Positions 24,145 to 38,100 are shown, counted from the stretch's first letter. The stretch is 64,000 nt of DNA from Panorpa germanica (GCA_963678705.1 OY783207.1:9610001-9674000); one strand, 5' to 3'. Notes: a model not told the origin generated them from the letters alone. A program made the numbers and translations.

Positions 24145-24804
24145 TTCTTTCTTTAATAAATAGTTACTTTCTTATATTATTTACTTAATTCGGATTTACA
24201 ATAAACTCTTCTTTAGAGACGTAATCCGCCATTTTATTCAATTTTATCATTTACAAATTGCAGCAATATTATCTGGGTACAATATTTTATTGTTGGTGTC
24301 ATGTAATATGTAGCGATTCATCTCCAGAGAACGCCAACCTTCATTTCCTGAACCACATATTCACATATTCTTTTAGATGTTTCAAATAGATAACATTAAG
24401 TGCAATATTCCACAAAACATATAATAATCCAAAAATTAAGAACTATTATTTGTCGCAAAATATTAATTTATAAAATATATCTATCCTCTATTATATTTAA
24501 TTATTTTTTTTAACATTTGCTCAATGGCTGACCTCCTCTGGTTTTCCATATGCCAAAAATATAACCTGAAGTAAAAATGTATAGCATTTAAAATCATTTG
24601 AAGGAGTTAAAATTAGAATAAAATTAACGAATTCTTAATTATGTTATTTGACAAAATAAAATTGTATTTGTAAATATGAAAGTAATATTATCTTAACAGT
24701 TTTTATGGTTTTTTTTAATGATTGTTAGAATTCACAGTTTCTATTTATTAATAACAAAGTATTTGTGTTCTGTCACAAGATCTTTGTTTAGATTTTTTAA
24801 GAAA
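24145..24804. promoter_or_regulatory. Shared 5' region of divergent PRPF19 and KLHDC10
   Basis: 660 bp separate the two start codons, so promoters of both genes must lie here or nearby. I see no clear TATA or CpG-rich block. An in-frame upstream ATG at 24718 would add 29 hydrophobic residues to KLHDC10 but lacks support. Confidence 0.4.
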
Positions 24805-26279
24805 ATGGAAAAACCAGACTCCGTGGAAGAATGTGCACTGACTGAAATAACACCGTATTCTTTTAAATGCATGTCTATTGAATTAATATCTCCACCGCGG
24901 AATGAGATATCCGAAAGAGAGAAGCAATGCCCTAGGGGACGTAGTGGGCATAGAATTGTATGCAATAACACCTATCTTTATTCATTCGGAGGATATAATC
25001 CAACCGCAGAAGATCCTAGTGACAGCTATGCCGACTCACTTTTTCGTGAATTATGGAGATATAATTTTGTATCCAAGAAATGGGAAATGCTTGACACTGG
25101 AGATATAGTTCCAAGTGAGGTAGCTTCTAGTGCAGTCTGCTTGGAGGGACAAACAATGATGGTATTTAATTGTGTAAGATTGATTGTGTAGTCGAGAAAT
25201 CTTGGGTTCTATTCCTGAAGATTATTGTATTGATATATACACGCGAATATATACACATTTTCACCAATACTTTACACATAGGCTAGTAGATGAAATGTTT
25301 CAATTTTAATGATAATCATTTATTAATAGTATAACTAATTATATTGTAGATATACGGAGGTACAGGACTTCCCTTTGGCTTTCGTTGTAGTAACCATTTA
25401 TACATATGCAATATTCACAACTTCAAAGGGTTGACGGAGATAATAACCAGAGGTTCTGGACCCATCCCGCAATATGGGCAGGCTATTATTTGTGATGGAC
25501 CTTATATGTACACCGTAGGTGGTACCACAGGATTTCTATACACCTGTGACATCCATAGGTTTGTTCTATTGCTTATTTAAAACTTACTTTGAGTTCGTAT
25601 TGAATTTTATTGAGCAATTGTATAATACAGATTAGATATGCGTACTGGAGAATGGCAAGAGATATATATTTCAAAAGGGGATAATACGGGAACCGAGCCG
25701 AAAGGTCGCTACCGTCATGAGCTGGCTTTTGATGGAGCAAGAATATATGTTTTAGGAGGAGGAACATCTGAATTTACATATCACTTTAAGACGTTGCCCG
25801 CATTTTCTTTAGAAACAAGACAGTGGGAATTTATAACTTGTAATCCAGATCCAAAAGTAACAGATGAAAGAAAAGCTTTACCCAGCTCTAGACGTTGTCA
25901 CGGAAGTGTGCAAATAAAAACTGAAAATGGTATTGAAATTTATATATGTGGAGGGTATGATGGTGTATCTGAATTTGACGATATTTGGAAACTTGATCTA
26001 ATGACAATGCAGTGGACTCTTATGCAAGCTTCTTTGCCAACGCCAACCTTTTTTCATTGTGCTGCAGTTACTTCTGATAATTGTATGTATGTGTTTGGAG
26101 GAACTGAAGAGGGTAATATTAGAACAAATAAGATCTATAAATTGTGGCTGAAAATACCTAAGCTAAGTGCTATGTGTTGGGAAGCGTTGCTACATTATAA
26201 TCCTAACTTACACAAAATGGAACAAGATAAATTATTAAAATGTGGAATACCTAGTAAATTTGTAAATCGTATTAAATAA
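24805..26279 (+). CDS. KLHDC10: KLHDC10-like kelch-repeat protein
   Basis: This is an orthologue of kelch domain-containing protein 10, a six-bladed propeller that in vertebrates serves as a substrate receptor for a CUL2 ubiquitin ligase. Exons 24805-25161, 25350-25558 and 25631-26279 give 404 residues. Kelch blades are marked by double-glycine motifs: YSFGGY (about 66), IYGGTG (120), YTVGGTTG (173), YVLGGGTSEF (229), YICGGYDG (294) and YVFGGTEEG (342). The C-terminus (LSAMCWEALLHYNPNL, then LLKCGIPSKFVNRIK) fits the BC-box/degron-ligase tail of KLHDC10; this role is known for the family and is not shown here. The start at 24805 was chosen over the upstream 24718 ATG because that extension is hydrophobic and unlike the family. 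Intron 1 has a tRNA B-box-like GGGTTCTATTCC at about 25203. Confidence 0.92.
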
Positions 26280-26283
26280 TAAA
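26278..26283 (+). terminator. Poly(A) signal overlapping the KLHDC10 stop codon
   Basis: AATAAA begins at the second base of the TAA stop (26277-26279). If used, the 3' UTR would be only some tens of bases long. No other AATAAA was noted before the hAT remnant that follows. Confidence 0.5.
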
Positions 26284-26361
26284 GTTTTTTTTTCCATTGA
26301 ACTAATTTTTATGATCTTCTCTAATTTTACACCAGATGCTTCCTTGAAGTAGTTAACGAGT

Positions 26362-26990
26362 CAGTAGCGTAGCTTGCCTTAGAGGGGCCCAAATGATTTT
26401 CACAAAAGAAACAACAACGCTCGCATTGAATTAAAATAATTATATATTGTTTGTACGTTATTACATACAATTAATACTTCTCGGATCTAAACTAGCCAAA
26501 CAATTCAAATCAAATATACACTTTTTTGCCTTTTGTTCGGCAAACTTATTTATTAAATCATTTTCTAGTTGAAGACGATTTAAGTTTTTCTAAATTTTCT
26601 GCCTCTATAGACAATAGTGACAAGTCTGATAGCCTTCCCTGTTCCATAGAAGTCCTTAGATAATTTTTTTCAGTTTTTATTTAGAAAAACTTCGTTTAAC
26701 TGTTGCACTTGTAACCAACCGGAAGGTTGTTATTGTCTCCGGAAAGCTGGATGCAAGGCTATTGAATTTTATCAGCAATATTTCCAGGAGTTCCTTAATG
26801 AAATTAATTTTCTGAATTTCAGATTTTAAGCATGTTTTCAAAGCAGTGAATTGTTCATAAAGATCAACAGACATGTCTTTACTGCATTTAGCACTTTAAA
26901 CATGCTATAATTTTACATAATTCTGTAATAACTCATGATAATTTTTCTAAATGTATTTGTTACATAAATGTTAGGTAAATTTGAATACAA
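26362..26990 (-). mobile_element. hAT DNA-transposon remnant
   Basis: Minus-strand sequence from about 26874 to 26500 encodes the C-terminal dimerisation region of a hAT transposase. It includes TVKRSFSKLKLI-type sequence, KNYLRTSMEQGRLSDLSLLS and EQKAKK. The frame is interrupted once or more and lacks the catalytic part. At 26362 the CAGTAGCGTAGC sequence resembles a hAT terminus. The outer boundary near 26990 is a guess. The remnant lies just behind KLHDC10. Confidence 0.7.
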
Positions 26991-27875
26991 ACTACAATTT
27001 CTTTTAAAATTAATATGTATTATGGCAGTAATACGCTTACATGTGTTTGAAAATGTTTTATTAATTATTAAGAAATACAAGTTATATTTTCATTTGTTAA
27101 CATCCTTTTCACTGTCTTTAATCAAACATTTATTTTATATTTTATAATTTTATTCTTAACTATAATGCATATTATACAATGAATGCTTAAAACATTTAAA
27201 ACAACTAATACATCCTAACTGAAATTAACATAATAAAATTATATCAAAAACTATGTGTAGGCTTAAACATATATAGAAAATTCACACTTAGATCCAATTA
27301 TACTTGATCTGGTAATAATAGAACTATTTGGAATAGTGCACTTTTCAATGAAATGAATAATTGCAACTGAATTCAAAACACGAAAATAAAATAAAATGCT
27401 ACTTATAATTGCTGTAAAGCTGTAAGAAATAACAAAGTCGTGATATAAATTGAATTAGTTTATAATTCAAAATTTCATAATCAATTATCAATTTACTTTT
27501 TATAGTTGATTATTTTATAAACAACTTTATAAAATATTTAAAATTAAAAATATTTCATGAAATACTTTGTTAAATAACTGATTCAATTTAAATTTAGGTG
27601 TATCAATGTTGCATATTATGTATATATAAAAAATGGCAATATGTGTATAAAATAATAATTCTAAAAATTAATCTAATTTTATAAACATCGTGACGACAAT
27701 AATATATATTTGTTATACGAAAGTTATCCTTTTTTATATTGTAAATAATCCCCCGACACTAGACACAAATAAATTACGAAATTAGAAAGAATTATTTAAC
27801 TTTTTAAAAATAGTCTTGGTTTGTTTGACAGTGTCTTCCACTAAACACATGAAGCGGGAGTAATATTTGGCGCAA
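26991..27875. other. AT-rich spacer and H2A.Z 3' UTR
   Basis: No ORF or RNA gene is seen. Part of it is the 3' UTR of the minus-strand H2A.Z gene. Confidence 0.4.
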
Positions 27876-28704
27876 TTAAACCATAACTGGTGCTCCTGGA
27901 CCTCCCTTTTTACCAATAAGAGATTTGTGGATATGAGGGATAACACCACCACCGGCAATTGTAGCTTTGATTAAACTGTCCAATTCTTCGTCTCCTCGAA
28001 TGGCAAGTTGCAAATGCCGGGGAGTTATGCGCTTTACCTATTTGGATAAAAAAATATTACAACAGTTAAGTACAGGAATAATAAGTGGGTATAATTGCAC
28101 TACATATTGTTGTTATAACGTCGGAAAAAGATAACATTAAACAATAATATTGGATCACAAAAATTTGAATTAATTATGTGACGGGCACAAACATATACAC
28201 CACAGTTGCATCATTGAAAGTAATTATTTTTAAACTTATAATTGAATTACAGAGGAAACTAATTGAAAGTACGTTATGAAGCAATACTTAAATTTATAAC
28301 AAAGCACATAAAGAGTAAAAAATGCATATGATTAGTATGAGTGCTAGATATTTGTGAACGTTGAAGTAACCAAAAATAATCGAGGAATTATATGAAAAAT
28401 TATAGGATGCCGAACTAAAGAGACTTAATGCTCTAGGCAGATATTAATTCTAAACAAAGAATAAAGTTACCTTTAAATCTTTAGAAGCATTTCCCGCCAA
28501 CTCAAGGACTTCGGCTGTTAGATATTCCAATATAGCTGCTGAATAAACTGCAGCTGTAGCACCAACTCGTCCATGGCTTGTTGTTCTATTTTTTAAGTGC
28601 CGATGGATTCTTCCTACGGGGAATTGTAATCCAGCTCTTGCCGATCTTGAAACGGCTTTCGCTTTGGCTTTTCCAGAATCTTTACCAGCTTTACCACCCG
28701 CCAT
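27876..28704 (-). CDS. H2Av: Histone H2A variant H2A.Z (H2Av)
   Basis: This is a replication-independent nucleosomal histone of the H2A.Z class. Exons 28471-28704 and 27876-28037 give 131 residues. The histone fold starts [21 protein letters not shown]2A.Z rather than canonical H2A is shown by [20 protein letters not shown], by the extended acidic patch [16 protein letters not shown], and by the C-terminus [19 protein letters not shown]. The fly H2Av C-terminal SQAY extension (the H2A.X-like phosphosite) is absent; the protein ends GAPVMV. It has an intron, unlike the replication-coupled histone genes, and no histone stem-loop was noticed. It is head-to-head with ttd14 at 417 bp. Confidence 0.97.
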
Positions 28705-29121
28705 TGTTGTTCTCTAATCTGATACGTGTTTCACTTTGTTGTTTACGGAATGATACTAAACGACGCGCGTACCCGCCAAATGTGTGGACGGTACAGAAGA
28801 TACCACGTGACTTGGCTTGTACTAAAGTTACCAATATTACAAATGGTAGCAAGCATTATTTTTCAGTAAGATACTGCCAACTAAATAATAATAATTAGCG
28901 AATGAAAATCGAAACGAAACATCGACTTGCAGTTTCCCGAGCAACATCGAAGAACTGCAAATAATATTTAGAAGCTCATTGGAGCGCAGAAACAAAAATG
29001 ACTTATCATAGTCCGCTTTGACTATCATTCAATAGATTTATAATATTATTTTTAAAATTAATTTATGTGATATTATTTTTTTCTGTATGAAAGTGATAAT
29101 TTTATTTACAATTTTGGAAAA
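28705..29121. promoter_or_regulatory. Bidirectional promoter candidate of H2A.Z and ttd14
   Basis: 417 bp separate the two start codons. The block at about 28750-28800 (GACGCGCGTACCCGCC) is richer in GC and CpG than its surroundings, which fits a shared core promoter. This is inferred from position and composition. Confidence 0.5.
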
Positions 29122-32100
29122 ATGGATTCTTCAAAACCACAAAAACGTGTTTATAAACTAGTGCTAACAGGAGGTAAGACATAATAATAAAATAATTTTG
29201 TAAATTAAAATAACAATTGATATTGTTTATAAAGGATATATGAACATTTAATAACAAATTACATTTATAAAACAATTTGAAAATGTAAGTGTAGTTTTGA
29301 TCACTTGTAAAGTAGACACCGAATTTCAGATACAGTTTAAATTTTATTTTTATTAATAATTAGTAATGACAACTTGTACACCGTATAGTACACACAACTA
29401 TATTATATTTATTATAAAATTGTAGTATTTACCATTCTTTTAATCAGGTTATTATAAATTTATCCATATTATCAGCTCTTTTATTTTGGAGCTACCTTTT
29501 GTACATACATTTTCATTTAAAATGATATTTATATCTTTGGTATATGCACAAACATAAAATTAAAACAATATATAGTGTCAGTGACAGTCTAATACATATT
29601 AAATTTCGTTATAGACTTCTAAGTTCATTAGTTCCCTCAATTGTTTATTTCAATTATTTAATATTATTGCAATGACATCATAACTAAAATAAGTATGCCA
29701 AAACATTTATTTGTTTCTTTCCTGTTTATTGAAAAAACTGCGAAAGATTCCTAGAGCAAAGGCTGAAATTGAGCTCTTGCTACGATAGATTTTCTATAAA
29801 AAAAAGCGTTTTTGACACTACAGAAATTTTGTCGTATAAACCAATATTCTACACTCAGTGGGGTTCCCAAAAGTCGACTTCGATGGAAAACCTATGCTAA
29901 TTTAATTTCTGATGTATTACCATTTTAAAATCATGTTCACCTCGTTTGTTCTAATGATACCAATTATATTTATTTTAGGTCCATGCGGAGGAAAAACCAC
30001 TGGACAATCTCGGCTATGCACTTTCTTTGAAAACCTTGGATGGAAAGTGAGTTCTATTTGTATTATTTTCCCGAACCTGTAGAATACAATAAATTAAATT
30101 TCCAAAAAATACTAAAATTCATAGTTGAAAGTAATAGTTTAACGAATATTTAAATTTATATATATGTATATAATACATATTATATACATATATATAATAA
30201 TACATAGTGACAATTAGTTTTCCGTTTGAGATTTTAATTTTGGCTTTCCCAATTTCGTGTGTTATATGTAAAAGCAGAGATTTTTTTATTTATATTTTCT
30301 ACTATTGTGAGAATTTTATTTAAATTAGTTTGTATACATATTTATTGACTATATACAATCTCCTCTTATTGGAGGTTCCAAAAATAACTAAAAAATAGTG
30401 AGTATTTTTAAATATAAAAATAATAACAATTGTCGAAGATTCTCCGTTGCGCCTGTTGTGTAATCATTTAATTATAGCTAATTATAAGTATATAAATTCA
30501 GTAATTTTTGCGTTTGCATATAACGTTTGAAGTGAAGCCATAGTAAATTTAAATGATATCGAAAAAATTTTGAGTATTTTTATTTTCTTGTCAATATAAA
30601 ATTTCCACCACAATAGGGAATCGTTTTTCCACGATGTTTTTTTTCAGGTGTTTCGCGTGCCGGAAACAGCCACCGTGCTGCTAAGGTACAGTTCCTAAAA
30701 TATGCATGCTTCATAATTTATAATTTTTCTCATTTCATAATTACATATTGCTTTTATATGAGTATTTGGATGGTTTTGAGTCGGATGGTTAAATTATTAG
30801 TTTAAATGTGATTTATGTTACTCACCGTGTGCATATTGAATGATAGGTGAGGAAAGTAGGTAATCTTAGGTAAAATTAGGTTTAAAATTTTCAGCCGTAG
30901 AGGTTATATAAAATATTGAAAAGTAGCAAACAGTGTTGTGGTTTTACACTATATCGTAACATTTTTCTTTCCTTTCATTCCGAATTTTATTTCGTTTACT
31001 TCAAAAGACAATTCTACTTCTTTTTTTATGGGATGACTTTTTCGCTCGAGTTTGTATACAAGTTAAATGAATTTAGTTAAATGAAGTCAATGGGCTTGTC
31101 TCCTCATTTTTAGTGGTCGATTTTTCAATTGTTTGGCGTGTCTATTTTATTAAATATCTAAATGTTGACGGAGATATAGCAATTAGAAATTTTGTATGAC
31201 GTAATATGCATTTTAACGCCAGTTATTTGTTGAGTAGGTCAGTGCTGTGGTAATGTTTTGTAGCTGTTGGTAGTCAAATAATCAAGTCAAGTCAAAGAAT
31301 AATAAATTTTTATTTTATTTATAGTAAATTAAATATCAAAACATTGAGTGGGAATAAGGCTTTAGAGGTTCGTTACACCGTGTAGTTGTTGTTTTTTTTA
31401 TTATTTAATAATTTAAATATACATATCATAATATATATTTGTTATTGTTTTTTTGGTGATAAAAATTTATCATTAAAAATAATCAATAAAAAAATTAGGC
31501 TAGATTTAAATCTTTAACATTAGATATCAATGATTATATAAATTTAATTTAGAAGTATTATCTCTTGTGTTATAGGTCCTATAATTCTGTTAATCTTTAA
31601 TTTATCTTGTACTTAACTTTTTTGTCAATTCATATTGTTAATGATTATGATTTTCTAGAGACGTATAAGAGCCATTTGCTAAACAGAGTAAATTTATTAT
31701 AGATTCGATTTTGATTCGATTTTAATTCGAATTCGATTCGATTTTGATTCGAATTTGATTTGATTTTGATTCTATTTTGATTCGAATTTGTAAAGTCTTT
31801 CAAATTTCGTAGAGATTCTATAAAATCTCAACTACATTTTATTTATAAAGGCACTTTTAATATACAATAATCTTCATTTTTATTTATCACAATCGTTTAG
31901 TTATAGAATGAGCAGCATTAAGAAATTGCAGTAGTATTATTTGACCACGTAAAACGCGCGATTTGTAGTGGAGAGATGATAGACTAATTGTGTGAGAACT
32001 GTATGAATGATTGATTGAGTAGTTTGTCAAAAATTGGGTTAGTTCAATAAAATGAATTACATTATACAACAAAAATTTATGAATTTTATATAAAAAGTAT

Positions 32101-35100
32101 TTAAAGCAAACAAATTTAAAAATAGAATAACTGCCATATGCCGTGACTTCCTTATTTATAATTTAAACGATTAATTAGAGAATAAATATTAGTTAAATGT
32201 TTATAAAATAAATGACATTCATAAAAGCCAAAAATATATAGAAGCAGACAAACTCCTAGAAGCAAACTACAGCACGCAACCGCCGCTATCTACTGGGGAG
32301 GGTCATGGGACAATTCCGTGGCGTGCATGGGCCCCCTTCGCTGATGACACGTCTGCTTTTATTAATTTTAAGCATTTTTTTAATTATTTTTATCGATGTT
32401 CAATTTTTGTTGTAAAATGGCAATTGATTTTTTGATTATTTGTATTTTTAGTTATAGAGTTGAAAAATAGAGGCGTGACTGATTCTTATGGCTTTCTTTT
32501 ATTCTATATCTTTAAACGCGGTTGCACATTGAAAGCACAAGACAAAATTGTTACCGTTGTCTCTTTTTGTTTAATGTTTTTTATATAGTGTTGTCTCTAT
32601 TTTTCTAAAACAAAGACAAAACTGTGCTCAGTGTGCAACCGCCTAACTTTCAATGCTTTTTTTTGTTTTATGTAATACCCGAAAATTCGGTTATATTTTA
32701 TATATTTGCACTTTTCTCTTGTGTAGCTTTTTGCCTTTATTTTGCGGTAATATCGACGTTTAGTTAACCTTATTTTGTTTATAGACGAGGAGCTGATTGC
32801 ATATATATTTATCGCTTTTAATCACAATAACTAAATTCGCTAACTGATTGATTATTGATAACGTTTAAAAACAACAATTTTCAATATTTTTCAGAACACA
32901 AATTTTTGGCGTTAATTTTATATTTTAGTTATCAATAAAAAAGATAATCCACGAAAACGGCTTTTTCTTTAAATTTTGCATTACGCCATAGTTATATTTT
33001 TGGCTGTCTGCCATTAACTTATACTCCAGTTAGCGCCATTTAATTATACAAAAATTTCGGTGTAGCGATGGCGATCTGAGATCGATTAATCGAAGAATCG
33101 ATTTTTTTAGGGGAAAAAATCGATCGAAATATTGGGAATTATAATTATTTTATTCACTAATAAATAACGTACATAATTTTATTAATTAATCAAAAATCAC
33201 TCTTCACTTATTCTTTAATTATAAGAAAGGCATATATTTTTTTTTACAAATTTAACAAAAATGAAATCCATAAAAGACCTTTTTTTTTATAAAAACTAAA
33301 AAAGAATCGAAAAATCGATTTTTTTCTGAATCGATTCTTTAGACTTCGATTCGAATCGATTAATAAATCGATCTTTTTTAAGAAGAATCGCCATCCCTAT
33401 TTCGGTGTTCTCAGGTCAGGTTTCAGATTTTACATTAGGTCTCGCCGAATTTTTATTTTAGCTTCCACGTGAAATCAATTGTATCTAGTCATGATTGGCT
33501 TTAATTCGTGCCAATGATTTGCTAGTTCTGATCTAATATAATTATATCTACTGTATCGTATGAGAATTTTGACTAAATCTTATTCTAGAAAGTAACTTAT
33601 TTAATTAGGTAGACATATATGCCATTAGCACCTAGACTGTACGATTTAGTTACTTGTCTTTCTTCTTATATGCCCGGAAATTCTTTCAATTAATTTTTCC
33701 GTCTAACAATTATTCTTTAATTTCACGCTGTAGTAACCAAAGCCTAATGAATACAAGTGGTTGAAATCCAGGAAATTTTAAGTTAGTTTCTCTGCGAAAT
33801 TTTCTCTTTTTTCGTCTTAAATGATTGGTCTAATTAGATATTTGTGGTAGAACAAAGAAATTTTCTATCATTTTGAATTGTGTTGTATGTTCTGCAAACA
33901 TGGACGCTTCGAATTATTATGCTGCTTCATTTTCATTCATTTTTAGGAGTATACTTACACGTTCATCTTTTCGTTCAAGAAAGCAGGCTTTTGTTATAAA
34001 TCAAGCGATCTGTCATTTTAAAAATCGCATGTTTAATAGCAGAAGACTGCTAAATGCACACTCATTTTTACATCATGTTATATATAAGTTAATTTGGTTT
34101 CAAATCTACAGTTTACAAAAGCATTTTTTTTATTACGATTGTTGTTGTTTTATATTTGCTGGAATCAGTAGTCATTATTTTTTATTCTTGTTAAAATAAC
34201 TTAGATGGTATATAATATATATACTATTGTTTCTAGACCTATTGTCTTTTTTTGAACAATACTATACCTAGAATTTAAAGCACATTATTGTAGTCTCATA
34301 ACATCACCTTGATGCTTCTTTAGAACTTTACACAATTGTGAGATTGTTTTATTAAATTTTTATTTACATTTTTATTTTCAGTGGTGGAATCAAATTTTCC
34401 GATCTGACAACGGATGAGGGTAAGTCCAGAAGTTATTTTATTTTTAGTTTAAATATTTTGTATATTTTAAGTAAATAACAAATTAATATTCAATGATTTA
34501 GGGATACTACCTGAAATAACTTATAACCAGAGATGTGCGTTTTTCAAATACATATACTCAGAATGCAAATACAAAATAATTTTCAAAACCTATTTTCTAT
34601 TTTGTGTTTAAATATCTTTTAGAGTATAGAATTTTATATTTTATTTGAAAACTTTTACAAACCTATTTCCTATTTGGAAAAATTCTAGGTAGTATTTTTA
34701 TGAAACAATAATGTTTCAAATCGAAGTCGGTCTTTATCAAAGAGAATTCTCATAATTATTAAAAAAAATTACATTTATATTAGTAACATAAACAGGCTAT
34801 ACGTATTTTGTATTTAAATACTAATATGACATTTATTTTTTATTTTGTATTTGAAATAGGAAAATAACGAGGTATTTGCATTTTGTATTTAAATGCTTTT
34901 GATTTGTGCACATCTGTGCTGTTAACAAAGAATAGTGGTTATTTTGTTAATATTTTGTTAATTTAGGTAGAAGTTAGAACCGAAACGGGTTGTTATGGGG
35001 CAGTTTATTTTCTATGTTGGGTGGGTTGGGAAAAGTTATTATTGGGATCCCTAGTCTAATCTAGTAGGAACCGAATACATGACTTACCTGGGGCCCGAAA

Positions 35101-38100
35101 AATCTGACACCTGAATAGGTCCTGTATCTCTGAACATTTAACAGCAACGCAGTTTGCAGTATGTCATTTTTCAATGACAGTTATGTTTGGTGTTCAGTGA
35201 CACTCATTAATTTGGCCCCTTTCCATTTGGCTTAGTAAAAATGATTCAAAACAAAATTGATGTTCTTGACAAATTGTGAAATTTATGAACCAGTTTTGCT
35301 GCTCTAATTGACTTCTATTTCTACGTCTATTATCATAATTTTATTTAACTATTCTTTTAACCCAACAAAATGTCCTTCTTGCCTTACTTTACATTTTTTA
35401 ATGATTAAAAAGAATCGCATCATTTAAACCTTTTTAGATTACATATTTCGAGGATTCGTTTAAATAATATACTTCAAGTAATACTATTTTGTGTCAGGCG
35501 TGGAAGCACCGAAAGTTCAAGAATGATTGTTTCTTATGACAAACTGCCAAAATTGCTTAATGTTTAAGATAGTATTTGATTAACCGGTATGTATAATATA
35601 AAGAATGGTAGCGAGAACCTATTAACGATGACACATGAAGGTCATTTTTCGTAGGTTACCGACGGGGTGAACTATGTTAGCTGATCAGAAGCTAATGCGG
35701 TTAAGTCCATTCTTTTTATTGTATTGTATTTATTAATAAGCTTGTGTCCTCATTTTTTAGTGGTCGATTTTTCAATTGTTGATTGAAATTGATGTTAATA
35801 AATGTGTATTGGTGTGTCATTTTATTAAATATCTAAATGTTGACGGAGATATAGTAATTAAAAATTTGAATTGTAGTTTTAGCGCTAGAAATGGTCGGCC
35901 ATATTTTTATGACGTGAAATGCAATTTAACGTCAGTTATTTATTGATTAGGTCAGTGCTGTGGTAATGTTTTGTAGCTGTTGGTAGTCGAAATAACCAAG
36001 TCAAGCCAAAGAATAATAAGTTTTTATTTTATTTAACCCTGTTACGGCAGACATAATATTGGAATTTTATTGTTCCTTGAAATAGCTGTAAATAATATTT
36101 GATATTTTGATATATAAACACATATAGCAGAAATTTATGAGCTGTCAAAAATATATTTCTTTAATGCTCTGTTGTGTAAAAGAGATAGTAACTAGCGGTT
36201 GTGATGTCACATGCATTTGGAATGTGTACAACGTTGAATCCCTTTAATAATTAAAGAGACAGAATTACTTTTTAAATTGTTAATATCTCCTAATATATAA
36301 CGAGTTATTAAAAAATAATTGAACATTTGAGGTTCTAGTAACCCACTTTATCAATACACAAATGGGCCCATTTAAGATATAAGCCGTTAGGCATTACATT
36401 TTCTCACATAAAAATAAGAATTAAGAAAGAGTCTCCGCCAAACACTGGCCTGGACTGGACAAACAATGAACTGTCTTTAGACAGACTTTGTCACGCTAAT
36501 AGTTTAGTACGGATTACCAAAGAATATTTAAAGAGTGTGTAACAGTTATATAAATTCGTGTTATTATTATTATTCCGCTTGATAGAAATATCACTTTATA
36601 AATAAACTAATTTAAAGACTAGGCATTTAACCCTGAAAATCATTGACCTAATGATAACAAACGTCATAACGTTGTAATGTACAATACACAAATCATACTT
36701 TCTTTATTATCTAAATTAATATGTTGTTTTAACAATTACTATAAATGATTAGCCTTTGTTACGCTTTGGGTTGATGATATTCAATTTATACTTGTGATGT
36801 ATATAGATATAAATAAAGCACCGTCCCTACTAAAGGTTATGATTTTAAAAATAGAATGTAGTTAGTTACAGAAGTACCGCCGAACTATCGTGATTTGGAC
36901 TTATACCAGGCTCTTGCAATACAAAGTAACTAGAGTTTACCCCCGTCGCAAGCGCCAACTGTCTTTATGTGTGAATTGAATTTCATTTCAAATTTTAATT
37001 TCATTTTTAAATTGAAATATTTAACTTGTTCTATATAAATTTTACATATAAAAACAATTAATTTTTCATACAAACTGACTAAAAAAATATATTTTTATTA
37101 TCAAAATAAAAAATATTTTCATTTTATGCGTTATTTGACCAACTTTTTTCTATTCGTAAATGAGTTACCAAGGTTAGCCTATATACAAAATTTCAACTTT
37201 CTAGCACAATTTTTACTCTCGGCAAATATTCCCTCCGTGCCCCCAAATAAAATTTTGAAATTTTGAATTTTCTTTTATTAATAATATACTTAATTATTCT
37301 AGAATCCAGAATATGAACTTTCTCCAAAGTTCCCTACCGGGCCCCCGAATTTCTTCAATCCCCCCTTTTTCAATGCATTGCATTTATAATTTTTGAGAAG
37401 TCAGCATTAAATACCTTAATACACGTGCTATATTTCAACTTTCTATCTTTTACGAATTATAAGTTATACAGGAAAAAGTGATTTTTTTTCTTTCTGTTTT
37501 TCCAAAATTGCGAGTTTCCAGGAAATTCTGGAAAAAATCCAGGGACGCCAAAAGTCTTAGAATTTTTTCTCTACGAAATAGGCAATTTTAAAAACATTAA
37601 CGGAGCCATTTTCGCGCTACCATACAAAATTCAGTACCAAACATATAAACAAGATACACATGGAGCTACACGCATTACAAAAAGTGTAACTTTTATATTA
37701 CTGTTGCTATAGTCGGGACGGAACTTAATATTCTCGTGTACCAAGCTTAGCACGTGGTTTCGTTATACAAACAGTTGCTCGATTGTAGGCACAATGCCAA
37801 CCTTTTAAATAACCTGATGTTTAAATATAATATAATACAAATAACAGATCAACGCGGGAGAATTTATTTTTTATCTAACATAGACAAACATGACGTCATT
37901 TAGACAAAGTCACATTTTATTTTATTACATTTCGTAGTTTTAATTTTACACATAATTTATTATTATTATTAAATAGCAAGAAGATATTACGTTTTTAAGT
38001 TTGTCTTTGGTTTCACTGTATTTTTTTTCAATACGTAAGAGGTATCTGACGTGTAACTTGAATATTTTTGTGTAGAATCAGCGTTATCAAATATCACTGA

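Noticed and set aside
33873-34199. 108-codon plus-strand frame in ttd14 intron 3
   Set aside because: Composition is AT-driven (F, I, Y, S), no family resemblance, no supporting splice sites in phase.
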